The position numbers were made by a program, and so were the translations under genes. From Clostridiales bacterium (GTDB lineage: Bacteria > Bacillota > Clostridia > Saccharofermentanales > DTU023), in NCBI GenBank assembly GCA_028724525.1, contig JAQYCV010000005.1, positions 90,898 to 154,897 on the forward strand: DNA of 64,000 nt, given 5' to 3'. The notes under the pieces were generated by a model. The model saw only the letters and a list, made by a program, of their open reading frames with translations. It searched no databases and had not been told where the DNA came from. Positions 45,316 to 55,490 of the stretch are shown here, piece by piece; position 1 is the first letter of the stretch, and the number at the start of each line of letters is the position of its first letter.

Positions 45316-45900
45316 ATGACCAAGGATAGACCAGACCCCCAGGTCAGTCGAGACCAGTATGAAGCCGCCCGGCAAAAGACCCAGGACTTAGCCCGGGCTA
45401 GTATTTTCACCGGCTTATCCTGGCTTTGTCTCATTCTGGCGGTGGTCCTGCCACACGTTAGTCTTTCCCTGCGCATAGCGGCTAGTTTTCTGCTTTTAGC
45501 GGCTGTTTTGCGGCAAGGTTTAGGGGCGGGAGCTATGGTTTTCCTTGTGAGCAATCTGCTCAATCTTATTTACCCAGGTTTTTGGACCAACCTGCCTTAT
45601 AGTGTGTATTTTGGCCCCTATGTGCTTGTGGCTTTTCTTTTGGCCAAGAGGCAGCAGAGCAAATGGCTGATTCCCGTTCGGATCGCAATAGGAACCCTTC
45701 TTTTCGCCCTTTTAGCCCTCCTTTATGGCCGGTCTCTTTTCCCAACAGAACTCATGAATACTTGGCTGGGGGAAGGAGGAGACCAATACTTTTGGCTCCT
45801 GGTCGTCTTGGCCGGTTTTTTCCTGACCTGCCTCTATGATTATCTTCTTGCCCTCCTGGCCCTCCTTTACCAAGACCGACTCGCCAAGTATGTGCCTTGA
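45316..45900 (+). CDS. Multi-TM hypothetical protein
   Basis: ORF with several hydrophobic segments directly after dnaJ-like gene. Confidence 0.6.
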   Translation: MTKDRPDPQVSRDQYEAARQKTQDLARASIFTGLSWLCLILAVVLPHVSLSLRIAASFLLLAAVLRQGLGAGAMVFLVSNLLNLIYPGFWTNLPYSVYFGPYVLVAFLLAKRQQSKWLIPVRIAIGTLLFALLALLYGRSLFPTELMNTWLGEGGDQYFWLLVVLAGFFLTCLYDYLLALLALLYQDRLAKYVP

Positions 45901-45990
45901 CATTGCAGAAAGAGGGCTTGTATAATCATCAAGCTGAGTTTGCCAAAATTTAGTAAAATACCGAGAAAGGACTCGGGGAGGTGATTAGAG

Positions 45991-46128
45991 ATGAGTAAAC
46001 GTACCTTTCAACCTAAAAAGCGCCAGCGTTCCCGTGAGCATGGTTTCCGCAAGAGAATGGCAACTTCCTCCGGTCGCAAGATTCTTAAAAATCGTCGCCT
46101 GAAGGGCAGAAAAGTCCTGAGCGCTTAA
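45991..46128 (+). CDS. rpmH: Ribosomal protein bL34 (missing from ORF track, 45 aa)
   Basis: [45 protein letters not shown]. Confidence 0.97.
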   Translation: MSKRTFQPKKRQRSREHGFRKRMATSSGRKILKNRRLKGRKVLSA

Positions 46129-46152
46129 GACCTTGCTTCAAGGTCTTTTTTT
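46129..46152 (+). terminator. Terminator directly after rpmH
   Basis: GACCTTGCTTCAAGGTCTTTTTTT. Confidence 0.85.
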
Positions 46153-46156
46153 GAGG

Positions 46157-46184
46157 AAAGACTACACGTGTTGTAGTCTTTTTT
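46157..46184 (+). promoter_or_regulatory. Second terminator-like hairpin between a GAGG SD-like motif and the rnpA ATG
   Basis: AAAGACTACA-CGTGT-TGTAGTCTTT TTT; rnpA ATG at 46191. Confidence 0.7.
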
Positions 46185-46190
46185 GTCTAG

Positions 46191-46550
46191 ATGAAGAGTT
46201 CCCAGATTATCAAAAAAAATTATGAATTTGACCGCGTTTATCAACGTGGCAAACAATGTCATATGGGACCTCTTTCTATCTTTTATTTGAAGCGGAGAGA
46301 GGGACCTACCCGCTATGGTTATACGGTGTCCCGCAAGGTCCGAGGGGCTGTTCAGCGCAACCGAGTTAAAAGAGTTTTGCGCGAATTGAGCCGTGCAATG
46401 GGGCCTGAGACCAAGGACCGCTATGATATTTTGCTCCTCTCCCGGTCAGAAGCCAGGCCAGGCTCCTATCAGAAGCTAGCCCGGACCTATGAAAAGTTGC
46501 TGGCTAAGGCAGACCTGCTCTGTGATGGCCAAGACTGGGACCAGGACTGA
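46191..46550 (+). CDS. rnpA: Ribonuclease P protein component
   Basis: [26 protein letters not shown]...[24 protein letters not shown]. Confidence 0.95.
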   Translation: MKSSQIIKKNYEFDRVYQRGKQCHMGPLSIFYLKRREGPTRYGYTVSRKVRGAVQRNRVKRVLRELSRAMGPETKDRYDILLLSRSEARPGSYQKLARTYEKLLAKADLLCDGQDWDQD

Positions 46551-46807
46551 TGAACATCTTGCAAAAGTTTGGCCTGGGCCTTATTCGCTTTTATCAGAGG
46601 CGGATTTCTCCGCTCCTGCCTGCTGCCTGCCGCTATTACCCCACTTGCTCCAACTATGCCCTGGAGGCCCTGCAAATCCATGGCTTTTTCAAGGGATCTG
46701 CCCTGGCTATCTGGCGGATTTTGCGGTGTAATCCTTGGAGCAAGGGCGGGGTGGACCCGGTCCCTGGATCCGCCTTAGATAAAGAACGCCGGGCAGGTCA
46801 TCTATAA
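46550..46807 (+). CDS. yidD: Membrane protein insertion efficiency factor
   Basis: [37 protein letters not shown] overlap with rnpA. Confidence 0.95.
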   Translation: MNILQKFGLGLIRFYQRRISPLLPAACRYYPTCSNYALEALQIHGFFKGSALAIWRILRCNPWSKGGVDPVPGSALDKERRAGHL

Positions 46808-46952
46808 GACTGGGCTTGGCCCTCCTCCGTCTTTATTCAACTGTTGAATAAGTTCTGTTTCTTTTGTACACTTACCCTTAATTAATATAGGTTTAGCAGA
46901 AGCTTTTCTGCTAAATCCCCAATTTTACAAGCAAGATTGCTATGGAGAGATT

Positions 46953-49019
46953 ATGAAACAGATGGATTTGATGTTCTTAGTTTTCGCCTGCGGTGTGATT
47001 GCCTTGCTCTACGCCGTGAGCCGGTCTCGTAAAATTACGAGCCAGGAGCTTAAGCACCCAGAGCTCCAAAGAATCGGCGGCTATATCCACGATGGTGCCC
47101 TGGCTTTCATCCGCCGGGAATACACCTTCTTAATGCCCTTTGTCCTTTTTGTTGCCTTGGCCCTTTTACTGGTGAACCAGGGCTTTATGCGCTTTCAGTC
47201 CCTGGCCTTCCTCATGGGAGCGGTGGCTTCTTCCTTGGCCGGCTACTTCGGCATGAAGGTGGCCACACAAGCCAACTCCCGCACCACCCAGGCGGCTCGG
47301 GATGGCGGTCTCAATGCTGCTCTAACTGTTGCCTTCACGGGCGGTTCTGTCATGGGGATGACCGTGGTTGGCCTTGCCCTTGTGGGCCTTTTCCTGGTCT
47401 TTTTCTTCTCTTTAAAATTTGTTCCCAATGTTGATGAAGAAGTCCTGCGGTCCGCTGTTATGCCTATGGGCACAGCCTTTTCGCTTGGCGCTTCCTCTGT
47501 GGCTCTTTTCTCCCGCGTGGGTGGTGGTATCTATACCAAGGCCGCCGACGTGGCAGCAGACCTCGTGGGTAAGGTGGAAGCAGGTATTCCTGAGGATGAT
47601 CCCCGGAACCCGGCCGTTATCGCGGACAACGTAGGCGATAATGTCGGCGATGTTGCCGGCATGGGGGCCGACCTTTTTGAATCCTATGTGGGTTCGATTA
47701 TCGGCTGTATGATTCTGGCCTTGTCCGTACCAGACACGAGCTTTGACCTGAAGATCACCCTCTTAATCCTGCCCCTGGTTGTATCTTCCCTGGGTGTTTT
47801 GGCCTCCATTATTGGAACTAAGTTTGTCCGCGTTTCAGAGAAGGCGAACCCGCAAACCGCCCTCAATCGGGGTAGCTTAACGGCTTCTATCCTCTCTATT
47901 ATCTTTATAGTTATTGCATATGTTCTCCTGATTGGGGACAAGCGATTTGGCCTGGATGGGCATTTTGGCAGCTGGCACTTGGCCGGCGCCACGATTGTTG
48001 GCCTCGCCGCTGGCGTCATTGTCGGCCAGATTACGGAGTACTACACCGGCACCAACCGCAAACCGGTCGATTCTATCGTGCATGCCAGCATGACGGGTTC
48101 TGCTACTAACATCATTGCGGGGATCAGTGTGGGTATGTCTTCCACCTTCCCCATTGTGATCGTGATTGGTCTGGCGGTCTTAGGCTCCTACCTCTGCGCA
48201 GATATGTACGGTATTGGCATTGCCTCCACCGGTATGTTGGTTACCCTGGGCATCCAGCTGGCTGTCGATGCTTATGGCCCTATCGCAGATAATGCGGGCG
48301 GTTTGGCAGAGATGTCTCACTTCCCCGCCCATGTCCGGGAAATTACCGATAGCCTGGACGCCGTAGGTAATACCACCGCAGCAATTGGGAAGGGTTTTGC
48401 GATCGGCTCAGCTGCCCTTACCTCCATTATCCTCTTTGCTTCTTATAAGGAGGCCGCTGGTATTGAGTTCGCAGAAATCACCAATCCCTTTATCTTAGTA
48501 GCCGTCTTTATTGGTGCCGTCATTCCCTTCCTCTTCTCTTCCTTAACCATGGATGCAGTAGGCAAATCGGCTTTTGAAATGATCAACGAAGTCCGCCGTC
48601 AGTTTAGGGAAAAGCCCGGCATCTTAACGGGTGATGAGACCCCTGACTATGGCCGTTGCGTCGATATCTCGACAAGGTCGGCCCTCAAGCAGATGATTAT
48701 GCCTGCGGTTTTGGCCTTACTAGCTCCTGTCGTTACGGGTTCTCTGGGTGGCAAGGAAATGCTCCTAGGCCTCTTGGCCGGTTCTACCATTACAGGCGTA
48801 ACCCTTTCGATTTTCATGTCCAACGCAGGCGGAGCTTGGGATAATGCCAAGAAGACTGTGGAGGGCGATGAGTCCCTACATAACAACACAGAAGTCCACA
48901 ATGCCGCTGTGGTAGGGGATACAGTAGGTGACCCCTTCAAGGATACCTCCGGCCCCTCTTTGAATATCTTGATCAAACTGATGTCTATGGTGGCCCTGGT
49001 TGTGGTGCGCTTCCTTTAG
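46953..49019 (+). CDS. hppA: Membrane-bound ion-translocating pyrophosphatase
   Basis: [75 protein letters not shown]. Confidence 0.97.
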   Translation: MKQMDLMFLVFACGVIALLYAVSRSRKITSQELKHPELQRIGGYIHDGALAFIRREYTFLMPFVLFVALALLLVNQGFMRFQSLAFLMGAVASSLAGYFGMKVATQANSRTTQAARDGGLNAALTVAFTGGSVMGMTVVGLALVGLFLVFFFSLKFVPNVDEEVLRSAVMPMGTAFSLGASSVALFSRVGGGIYTKAADVAADLVGKVEAGIPEDDPRNPAVIADNVGDNVGDVAGMGADLFESYVGSIIGCMILALSVPDTSFDLKITLLILPLVVSSLGVLASIIGTKFVRVSEKANPQTALNRGSLTASILSIIFIVIAYVLLIGDKRFGLDGHFGSWHLAGATIVGLAAGVIVGQITEYYTGTNRKPVDSIVHASMTGSATNIIAGISVGMSSTFPIVIVIGLAVLGSYLCADMYGIGIASTGMLVTLGIQLAVDAYGPIADNAGGLAEMSHFPAHVREITDSLDAVGNTTAAIGKGFAIGSAALTSIILFASYKEAAGIEFAEITNPFILVAVFIGAVIPFLFSSLTMDAVGKSAFEMINEVRRQFREKPGILTGDETPDYGRCVDISTRSALKQMIMPAVLALLAPVVTGSLGGKEMLLGLLAGSTITGVTLSIFMSNAGGAWDNAKKTVEGDESLHNNTEVHNAAVVGDTVGDPFKDTSGPSLNILIKLMSMVALVVVRFL

Positions 49020-49026
49020 ACTCCGC

Positions 49027-49066
49027 TAAGCCTGAGAGGCTCAGATGGGCCTCTCGCTTGGCTTAT
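49027..49066 (+). terminator. Hairpin after hppA
   Basis: AAGCCTGAGAGGCTCAGATGGGCCTCTCGCTTGGCTT; weak T tract. Confidence 0.5.
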
Positions 49067-49137
49067 CACAATATAATTGAAGCAGACTTACAGTCTGCTC
49101 ACAGAACAGCAGGGCCCAGGGCCCTAAAGGAGCAAAT

Positions 49138-49941
49138 ATGATACAGTATCAACCCCACCTCTATATGATTCTCTATCCCAACCAGTCCCTGGTTCTCTCC
49201 CAATTGCCGCCGGCGGAATTCGTTTTACGCTATTCCTATGGTACGACCAGCCATTATGAAGGCAAGATGATCTTTGCCGAGTTGGATATTAACTATCGTG
49301 ACCCTTACTTCCCCTTGGACGAGGCACTGGCAGAGCTGAGGCCTCATGAAGATGGCCGCCCCAAGGCTTCAAAGTATGTCAGCAGCTACCGGATTCTCGA
49401 GCATGTAGAATTGGACGCCATTCAACAGGTCTTCCTCTGCAATGCAGATGGTACTTATATGGCTCTAGAGGCAGGGCCTTATACCCCACCTCCAGAGGGT
49501 CGTGCGGATATTAAAGAGGATTTCAATATCTTTGTTGAAGTCACCCCCTTAACCACCATCGTCTTATCCCGCCTGCATATGAGGGGCTTTGGCAAATGGA
49601 TGACTTCGGGCAATAAGTTCCTCTCCGTCCCCCGGCTCTTTTATTTGGAAATGAACTTTGATTTGAACTCTTTCCTGCATCGTTTCCAGGATAACCCCTT
49701 TGTGCCATCTCCCATTGAGGGCATCCATCCCTCCAAACTCCGGGACGCCATCCTGGATCTGAAGGCCAAACCGGACCAATTTACCAAGGCTTTAACCCTG
49801 CATAATGCCTTAACTAAACAATCCTACCGGTCCATTACGACTGGGCTCATGTTTATGGATAAGGATCATGAAAAATTCTTCCCCATGCCGAGTCTGGAAA
49901 AGATTGAAGCGGAGAACTACCCCTTCTTTAAAGAGATGTAG
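49138..49941 (+). CDS. Conserved-looking hypothetical protein between hppA and yidC
   Basis: ORF 267 aa with good start context (ggagcaaatATG); no recognised domain. Confidence 0.65.
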   Translation: MIQYQPHLYMILYPNQSLVLSQLPPAEFVLRYSYGTTSHYEGKMIFAELDINYRDPYFPLDEALAELRPHEDGRPKASKYVSSYRILEHVELDAIQQVFLCNADGTYMALEAGPYTPPPEGRADIKEDFNIFVEVTPLTTIVLSRLHMRGFGKWMTSGNKFLSVPRLFYLEMNFDLNSFLHRFQDNPFVPSPIEGIHPSKLRDAILDLKAKPDQFTKALTLHNALTKQSYRSITTGLMFMDKDHEKFFPMPSLEKIEAENYPFFKEM

Positions 49942-49971
49942 GTCAGGGAATTTGTTTCAGACAGATGAGTT

Positions 49972-49998
49972 AAGCCCCTCCATCCAGGGGCTTTTCTT
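49972..49998 (+). terminator. Rho-independent terminator
   Basis: AAGCCCCTCCATCCAGGGGCTTTTCTTC. Confidence 0.8.
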
Positions 49999-50130
49999 CT
50001 GAGAAATTTACCTGGTCAAGCGGCCTGACTTTTGCTAAAGTATGAAGACGACCTTCGTATCTGGCAGGGGTTCAGATGAATCAAGATAAGCCCCTGAAAG
50101 ATAAGAGTTGAGAGAGGAAATCGACAACCT

Positions 50131-51156
50131 ATGAATTATATGCTTAGCCTGAGTATCCTAGACCCCCTATATCAGGTCTTTGGCTTACTCATGCGCTTTA
50201 TGTACGGCTGGCTGCAAAACTACGGCCTGGTCATCATTGTGGTCAACTTGGCGATTAAGGCCATCCTGATGCCCGTGAATATGCGGACGAACAAGAATAT
50301 GGCCCGCCAGCTCTTTCTGCAGGATGATATCAATGAGATCAAGCGGGTCTATAGCAATGATCCCCAGAGGGCCCAGGCTGCTCAAATGGACCTCATGAAG
50401 CAGCACAATATCTCTATGACAGGCGGTTGCCTGCCTCAGCTCCTGCAATTTCTTGTCTTGATCGCCATTTGGCGGCCTATCCAACGCCCGCTCTTCTATA
50501 TTGCGGGTGTAGCCCAAGACAGCCTCCAGCAGATTACCCAGCTCCTGGTGGACCAGGGCAGTCTAGGCGCTAATGCTCTCAAAACAGTAGGCTCTTCTGA
50601 TGTTGGGATTTTAGCCGCCTTACGGAGTAATGGTCAGGCCCTAGCCCAAGCGGTAGAGAATGGCTGGATCCAGCTTAGCCAAGTCTTAGACTTGAATTTC
50701 CTAGGCATGGACCTGGGTGTCACCCCTAGTTTCTTACCCGCTAAACTCTTTGGACCAGAAAAGTCTACTTACTTACCCTTATTTATCCTCGTAGTAGTGA
50801 TGATGATCACCATGTTCCTCCAGCTGAAAATTAGCCGTCAGGCCATGCCGCAACAAACGCGGACTAAAGAGGAAAAAGCTAGGGATGCCAGCAACCCAGC
50901 CAAGCATGACCAGGTGCAAGAGCAGTCGGCTACCATGATGAAGTCCATGAATATCTTTATGCCGGCGATGATGATTTGGATGGCCTTCACCTTGCCTGCG
51001 GCCATGGCCCTCTTCTGGCTGACCTCCAATATCATGGGTATTATTCAATCTTTACTGTCCTACAACTTTTATACCAAGCCCGCGCTAGCCTTAGTGGAAG
51101 CCCGCAAAGCAGAAAAACAAGTCCCTAGAAGGAGAAGAAATACAAGTGAACAATAG
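50131..51156 (+). CDS. yidC: YidC/Oxa1 family insertase
   Basis: YGWLQNYGLVIIVVNLAIKAILMPVNMRTNKNMARQ...GGCLPQLLQFLVLIAIWRPI. Confidence 0.93.
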   Translation: MNYMLSLSILDPLYQVFGLLMRFMYGWLQNYGLVIIVVNLAIKAILMPVNMRTNKNMARQLFLQDDINEIKRVYSNDPQRAQAAQMDLMKQHNISMTGGCLPQLLQFLVLIAIWRPIQRPLFYIAGVAQDSLQQITQLLVDQGSLGANALKTVGSSDVGILAALRSNGQALAQAVENGWIQLSQVLDLNFLGMDLGVTPSFLPAKLFGPEKSTYLPLFILVVVMMITMFLQLKISRQAMPQQTRTKEEKARDASNPAKHDQVQEQSATMMKSMNIFMPAMMIWMAFTLPAAMALFWLTSNIMGIIQSLLSYNFYTKPALALVEARKAEKQVPRRRRNTSEQ

Positions 51157-52054
51157 TGTAGAAAAACTCGCCAAAACGGTTGACGACGCCATTGAAGAAG
51201 CTTTGGCAGACCTGGGTATCTCTAGCGAAGATGCCATTATTGAAGTCCTTGATGAAGGAGATCCCGGTGGCCTCCTAGGCTTTGGTCGCCGACCTGCCCG
51301 CGTCCGGGTGAGTTCGGTTTTGGAAGAAGATTTTGTGGAGCCTGCGCCCAGATATCAGGGTTTTTCAGAAACTGATCCTAGCCCTTCTTACCCCTATGAC
51401 GCAGATTTTGAGGATGAGGGCGACGAAAGCTTTGAAGAAGAAAAAACACGTGACTTCTCGCAAGAGGACCTGCCTTACGATCAGGATGAGGAATATGCCT
51501 TAGAGGATGAGGAGGATGCGCCCAGCTCTTCTGCCAGCCGGCAGACAAGTGAAGAGTATAGCCCGGAGGAAAAAGCTGCCCTGGAAGATAAGGCGGTCGA
51601 ATTTGTTGCTAATATCCTCCAAAATCTGGGCATCCATGGCCGGATTTCCTCCTTCTATGCGGATGATGGTAGCCTGCAGATCGATGTTTCAGGTGATGAT
51701 TTGGGCAATGCGATTGGCCGGCGTGGCGAAACCTTGGAGGCTATCCAGTATCTGACGACTCTGGCGATCAACCAAGACCATGACCGCTACCAGAGAGTGT
51801 ATTTGGATATTGACTATTACCGGGACCGCCAGATGAAGCAACTACGGCAAAAGGCTCGCCGGTCTGCAGAAAAAGTCTTGAAGTCTGGCCGGCCCTTTGT
51901 CATGAACCCTATGAGCCCTAGCGAACGCCGGCAAATCCACCTGGCTTTGGCTGACTTCCAAGGTATTACGACTTACAGCGAGGGCCAAGAGCCCCAACGG
52001 TCAGTGGTCATCGCCTTGGATGACGACAGTAAAGCCCGGTCAAAAACCCGCTAA
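51146..52054 (+). CDS. khpB: Jag/KhpB RNA-binding protein with acidic linker
   Basis: Jag_N-like N-terminus, KH GNAIGRRGETLEAIQYLTTLAIN, R3H SERRQIHLALADFQGITTYSEGQEP. Confidence 0.93.
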   Translation: MNNSVEKLAKTVDDAIEEALADLGISSEDAIIEVLDEGDPGGLLGFGRRPARVRVSSVLEEDFVEPAPRYQGFSETDPSPSYPYDADFEDEGDESFEEEKTRDFSQEDLPYDQDEEYALEDEEDAPSSSASRQTSEEYSPEEKAALEDKAVEFVANILQNLGIHGRISSFYADDGSLQIDVSGDDLGNAIGRRGETLEAIQYLTTLAINQDHDRYQRVYLDIDYYRDRQMKQLRQKARRSAEKVLKSGRPFVMNPMSPSERRQIHLALADFQGITTYSEGQEPQRSVVIALDDDSKARSKTR

Positions 52055-53439
52055 TGTCCGATACCATTTGTGCTCTATCTACCCCGCCCGGCCTAGCCGC
52101 TCTGGGGATTATTCGCCTATCTGGGCCTGAGGCCGGGTCAATCTGCGACCTGCGCTTCAGGCCTCGTTCTTCTTTTGGCCTGCCTTCCCATATGAAGGGC
52201 TATACCATGGCATATGGCAGTTGGACGGATGACCAGGGCCAAGTCTTAGACCAGGTTATCTTGGCAGCCTTTAGAGCCCCTCATTCCTATACGGGTGAAG
52301 ACCTGTATGAAATCAGTTTTCATGGGGGAAGCCAAGTCCGCAACTCTATCCTGGAGTCTCTCCTCGCTAGCGGGGCCCGACCGGCTAGCGCGGGTGAGTT
52401 TTCTAAACGCGCTTTCTTGAATGGTAAGCTAGACCTGGCCCAGGCTGAAGCGGTTATGGACCTGATTGAAGCCGAATCCCGCCTCCAGCAAGACCAAGCC
52501 TTGCGAGACCTAAGTGGTTCGCTGTCCCAGGCGGTGGAGGACTTGAAAGATCAAGTCCTAACCCTTATGGCCCATCTAGAAAATATCCTGGAGTTTTCGG
52601 AAGAAAACGCGGAAAGCTCTGATATTGTGGGCCTTAAAGAGGGTCTTAAACCCATCCGGACATCTATCCAACAGGCCTTGGCCCATTGGTCGCAGGGTCG
52701 GATATTAAATGATAAGTTCCGGGTCTGTATCCTGGGCCTGCCCAATGCCGGTAAATCTACCTTACTGAATGCCCTCATGGGCCTAGATCGGGCCATTGTC
52801 TCTGACGTCTCGGGCACGACCCGCGACACCCTGGAGGCAAACCTGCAAGTGGCTGGTATCCCAGTATTGCTGACCGATACCGCTGGCCTTAGGCAGACGG
52901 CAGACCTGGTAGAGCGGGAAGGGGTGGACCGGGCTTTAACGGCGGCCCAGGCGGCAGACTTGGTCTTTTGGCTCCATGATCCCCAGCGGCTCCCAGAAAG
53001 TCAGGAGGCTTTAGCCTCCTATCGGTCTACGGCTCCCGACCAGAAAATCCTGGCCCTGCTAGGCAAACAAGACCTCTACAGCGAGGCGGAGCGGAGGACT
53101 CAAGCTCAGGCTTTAGGCCCAGAACCTGTCCTAGCCTGGTCCCAGGTGCATCCAGAGCTTTTAGATCCCATACGCGATCAGATAAAAGCCGCATACGACA
53201 GTTTGGGATCTGGCCAAGCCGGCAACATCTTTCTGCATAATCTCCGTCACAAGGCCCTCCTGGAAGAGGCTAAACAAGCTCTGGATATGGCGGCTCAAAG
53301 CTTAGATGACCCAGGTGCTTTGGACATGACCGCGGCCATGCTCCGGTCTGCCGAGGAGGCGCTTGCTAGCCTTTCTGGCAGCCAAGTTTCCGATGAATTA
53401 GTCGAGAGTATTTTTTCACGCTTCTGCGTAGGCAAATAA
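52054..53439 (+). CDS. mnmE: tRNA modification GTPase
   Basis: GLPNAGKSTLLNALMG, VSGTTRDTLEA, C-terminal FCVGK. Confidence 0.97.
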   Translation: MSDTICALSTPPGLAALGIIRLSGPEAGSICDLRFRPRSSFGLPSHMKGYTMAYGSWTDDQGQVLDQVILAAFRAPHSYTGEDLYEISFHGGSQVRNSILESLLASGARPASAGEFSKRAFLNGKLDLAQAEAVMDLIEAESRLQQDQALRDLSGSLSQAVEDLKDQVLTLMAHLENILEFSEENAESSDIVGLKEGLKPIRTSIQQALAHWSQGRILNDKFRVCILGLPNAGKSTLLNALMGLDRAIVSDVSGTTRDTLEANLQVAGIPVLLTDTAGLRQTADLVEREGVDRALTAAQAADLVFWLHDPQRLPESQEALASYRSTAPDQKILALLGKQDLYSEAERRTQAQALGPEPVLAWSQVHPELLDPIRDQIKAAYDSLGSGQAGNIFLHNLRHKALLEEAKQALDMAAQSLDDPGALDMTAAMLRSAEEALASLSGSQVSDELVESIFSRFCVGK

Positions 53440-55490
53440 TGAAAAATCAAGTCAAAAATTATCAAGACCATAGCCTGGCGGCCCTCAAAGCGGCCGGCCA
53501 TTATTTTGCCGACTCCTACGATGTGATCGTAGTGGGGGCCGGCCATGCGGGTTGCGAAGCTGCCCTGGCCGCCGCCAAACTTGGCTTCAAGACGGCCCTC
53601 TTTACTTTACATATTGACGCCCTGGCCAATATGCCCTGTAACCCCAATATTGGGGGGACGGCCAAGGGCCAGCTGGTCCGGGAAATTGATGCCTTGGGTG
53701 GCATCATGGGTCTCATGGCGGACCGGAGCACTATTCAATTCCGTATGCTCAACCGTTCCAAAGGACCTGCTGTCCTTTCGCCCCGGGCCCAGCAAGACCG
53801 CTGGAAATACCAAAAAGATATGCGTCACCTTTTGGAGGCAACCCCAGGCCTCTACCTAATTCAAAATGAGGTCACAGACCTGGTTTGGAGGGAAGAGGCA
53901 GGTCTTAAAAAGATTGAAGGAGTTGTCTCAGTTCTAGGCACGGTCTATCCTGCTGCCCGAGTGATTCTAGCCACAGGCACCTTCCTCCGATCTAAGGTGA
54001 TCATAGGGGAGTCCATCCGCGAAGAAGGCCCGGATGGCCTGGCCCCCGCCAAACACCTGTCTGCCTCCCTACAGGCCTTAGGTCTGAAACTGAAGCGCTT
54101 CAAAACAGGTACACCCGGGCGTTTCCACGCGCGTAGTCTAGACTATGCCCACATGGAAGTGCAACCGGCTGATTCTGCCCCCCAGCCCTTTTCCTTTGTG
54201 AATGAAGAAGATGTGACCTGGCAACCCTTGGCCAGCCTCAACTGCTACTTGACCTATACGGGGCCGGAAAGTAAAAAAGTGATCGCGGACAATATTGACA
54301 GATCCCCCCTCTATTCAGGTTTGGTAGAGGGCGTAGGCCCCCGTTATTGCCCGTCCTTTGAAGACAAGGTGGTTAAATTCCCTGACCGCGACCGCCACCA
54401 TGTCTTCCTGGAGCCTTGTGGCTTGGAAAGCAAGGAGGTCTATGCCTCCGGTTTGTCCTCCTCTATGCCGGAAGATGTCCAGCGCCAACTGGTCCAATCT
54501 GTACCGGGCATGGAAAAGGCAGAATTCATGCGCTTTGCCTATGCGATTGACTACGACCTCCTGGATGCTCAAGACCTTGACTTGAGCTTGGAGCTGAAGT
54601 CGGTCAAAGGCCTCTATGGTGCGGGCCAAATCCTCGGGTCTTCAGGCTATGAAGAGGCTGCCGGAACTGGCCTGATTGCAGGGATCAATGCCTGCCGGTC
54701 CCTGGCCGGGCAAGACCCTGTGATCCTCGACCGGTCCCAGGCCTATATAGGGGTCTTGATTGATGACCTGGTAACTAAGGGGACGAACGAACCCTACCGG
54801 ATGATGACCTCCCGAGCGGAATACCGGCTGGTCCTTCGCCAGGATAACGCCGACCAGCGCCTAACCCCTCTGGGCCGGGAAATTGGCCTGATCTCTGACC
54901 AGCGCTGGGCAGCCTTTGAAGCCAAACAAGCCAGGATTAGTAGGGAGCGGGCAAGACTGGCAGAGACCAGACTCAGCCCCAAGGATCCCAAAGTGCAGGC
55001 TTTTTGTCAGGCCAAGGGCTATGGCCTGCCTGAGGGAGGCGTTTCTTTGGCTGACCTGCTCAAGCGTCCGGAAGTGACTTACCAGGACCTGGTCACTTTG
55101 GATCCAGACCCGCCCCGCATTTGCTATCCTAGCCAGGCTAAGCCGGGCGAGACCTTCCTCAGCCCGGTGGACTGCTACGATGTCCAGGTCCAGATAAAAT
55201 ATGAGGGCTATATCAAGTTAGAACTGGCCCGGATCCAACGCTTTCATAAACTTGAAAAACGCTGGATTCCAGAGGACTTTGACTATACGCAGCTCAAGGG
55301 CCTCCGGCTAGAAGCTCGGCAAAAACTGTCCAAACTCCGGCCCCGGTCTGTGGGTCAGGCCGCCCGTATCTCGGGAATTTCTCCCGCAGATGCCTCTATC
55401 TTGCTCTTGGCGGTGTCCCAGAGAGACCAAGGACAGCAAGATGGGCTTCGTTCAGACGAAGAGGAGATCCAGGAGCCTGCCGATGAATAA
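53439..55490 (+). CDS. mnmG: tRNA uridine-5-carboxymethylaminomethyl modification enzyme
   Basis: YDVIVVGAGHAGCEAALAAAKLGFKTALFT, CNPNIGGTAKGQLVREIDALGG. Confidence 0.97.
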   Translation: MKNQVKNYQDHSLAALKAAGHYFADSYDVIVVGAGHAGCEAALAAAKLGFKTALFTLHIDALANMPCNPNIGGTAKGQLVREIDALGGIMGLMADRSTIQFRMLNRSKGPAVLSPRAQQDRWKYQKDMRHLLEATPGLYLIQNEVTDLVWREEAGLKKIEGVVSVLGTVYPAARVILATGTFLRSKVIIGESIREEGPDGLAPAKHLSASLQALGLKLKRFKTGTPGRFHARSLDYAHMEVQPADSAPQPFSFVNEEDVTWQPLASLNCYLTYTGPESKKVIADNIDRSPLYSGLVEGVGPRYCPSFEDKVVKFPDRDRHHVFLEPCGLESKEVYASGLSSSMPEDVQRQLVQSVPGMEKAEFMRFAYAIDYDLLDAQDLDLSLELKSVKGLYGAGQILGSSGYEEAAGTGLIAGINACRSLAGQDPVILDRSQAYIGVLIDDLVTKGTNEPYRMMTSRAEYRLVLRQDNADQRLTPLGREIGLISDQRWAAFEAKQARISRERARLAETRLSPKDPKVQAFCQAKGYGLPEGGVSLADLLKRPEVTYQDLVTLDPDPPRICYPSQAKPGETFLSPVDCYDVQVQIKYEGYIKLELARIQRFHKLEKRWIPEDFDYTQLKGLRLEARQKLSKLRPRSVGQAARISGISPADASILLLAVSQRDQGQQDGLRSDEEEIQEPADE

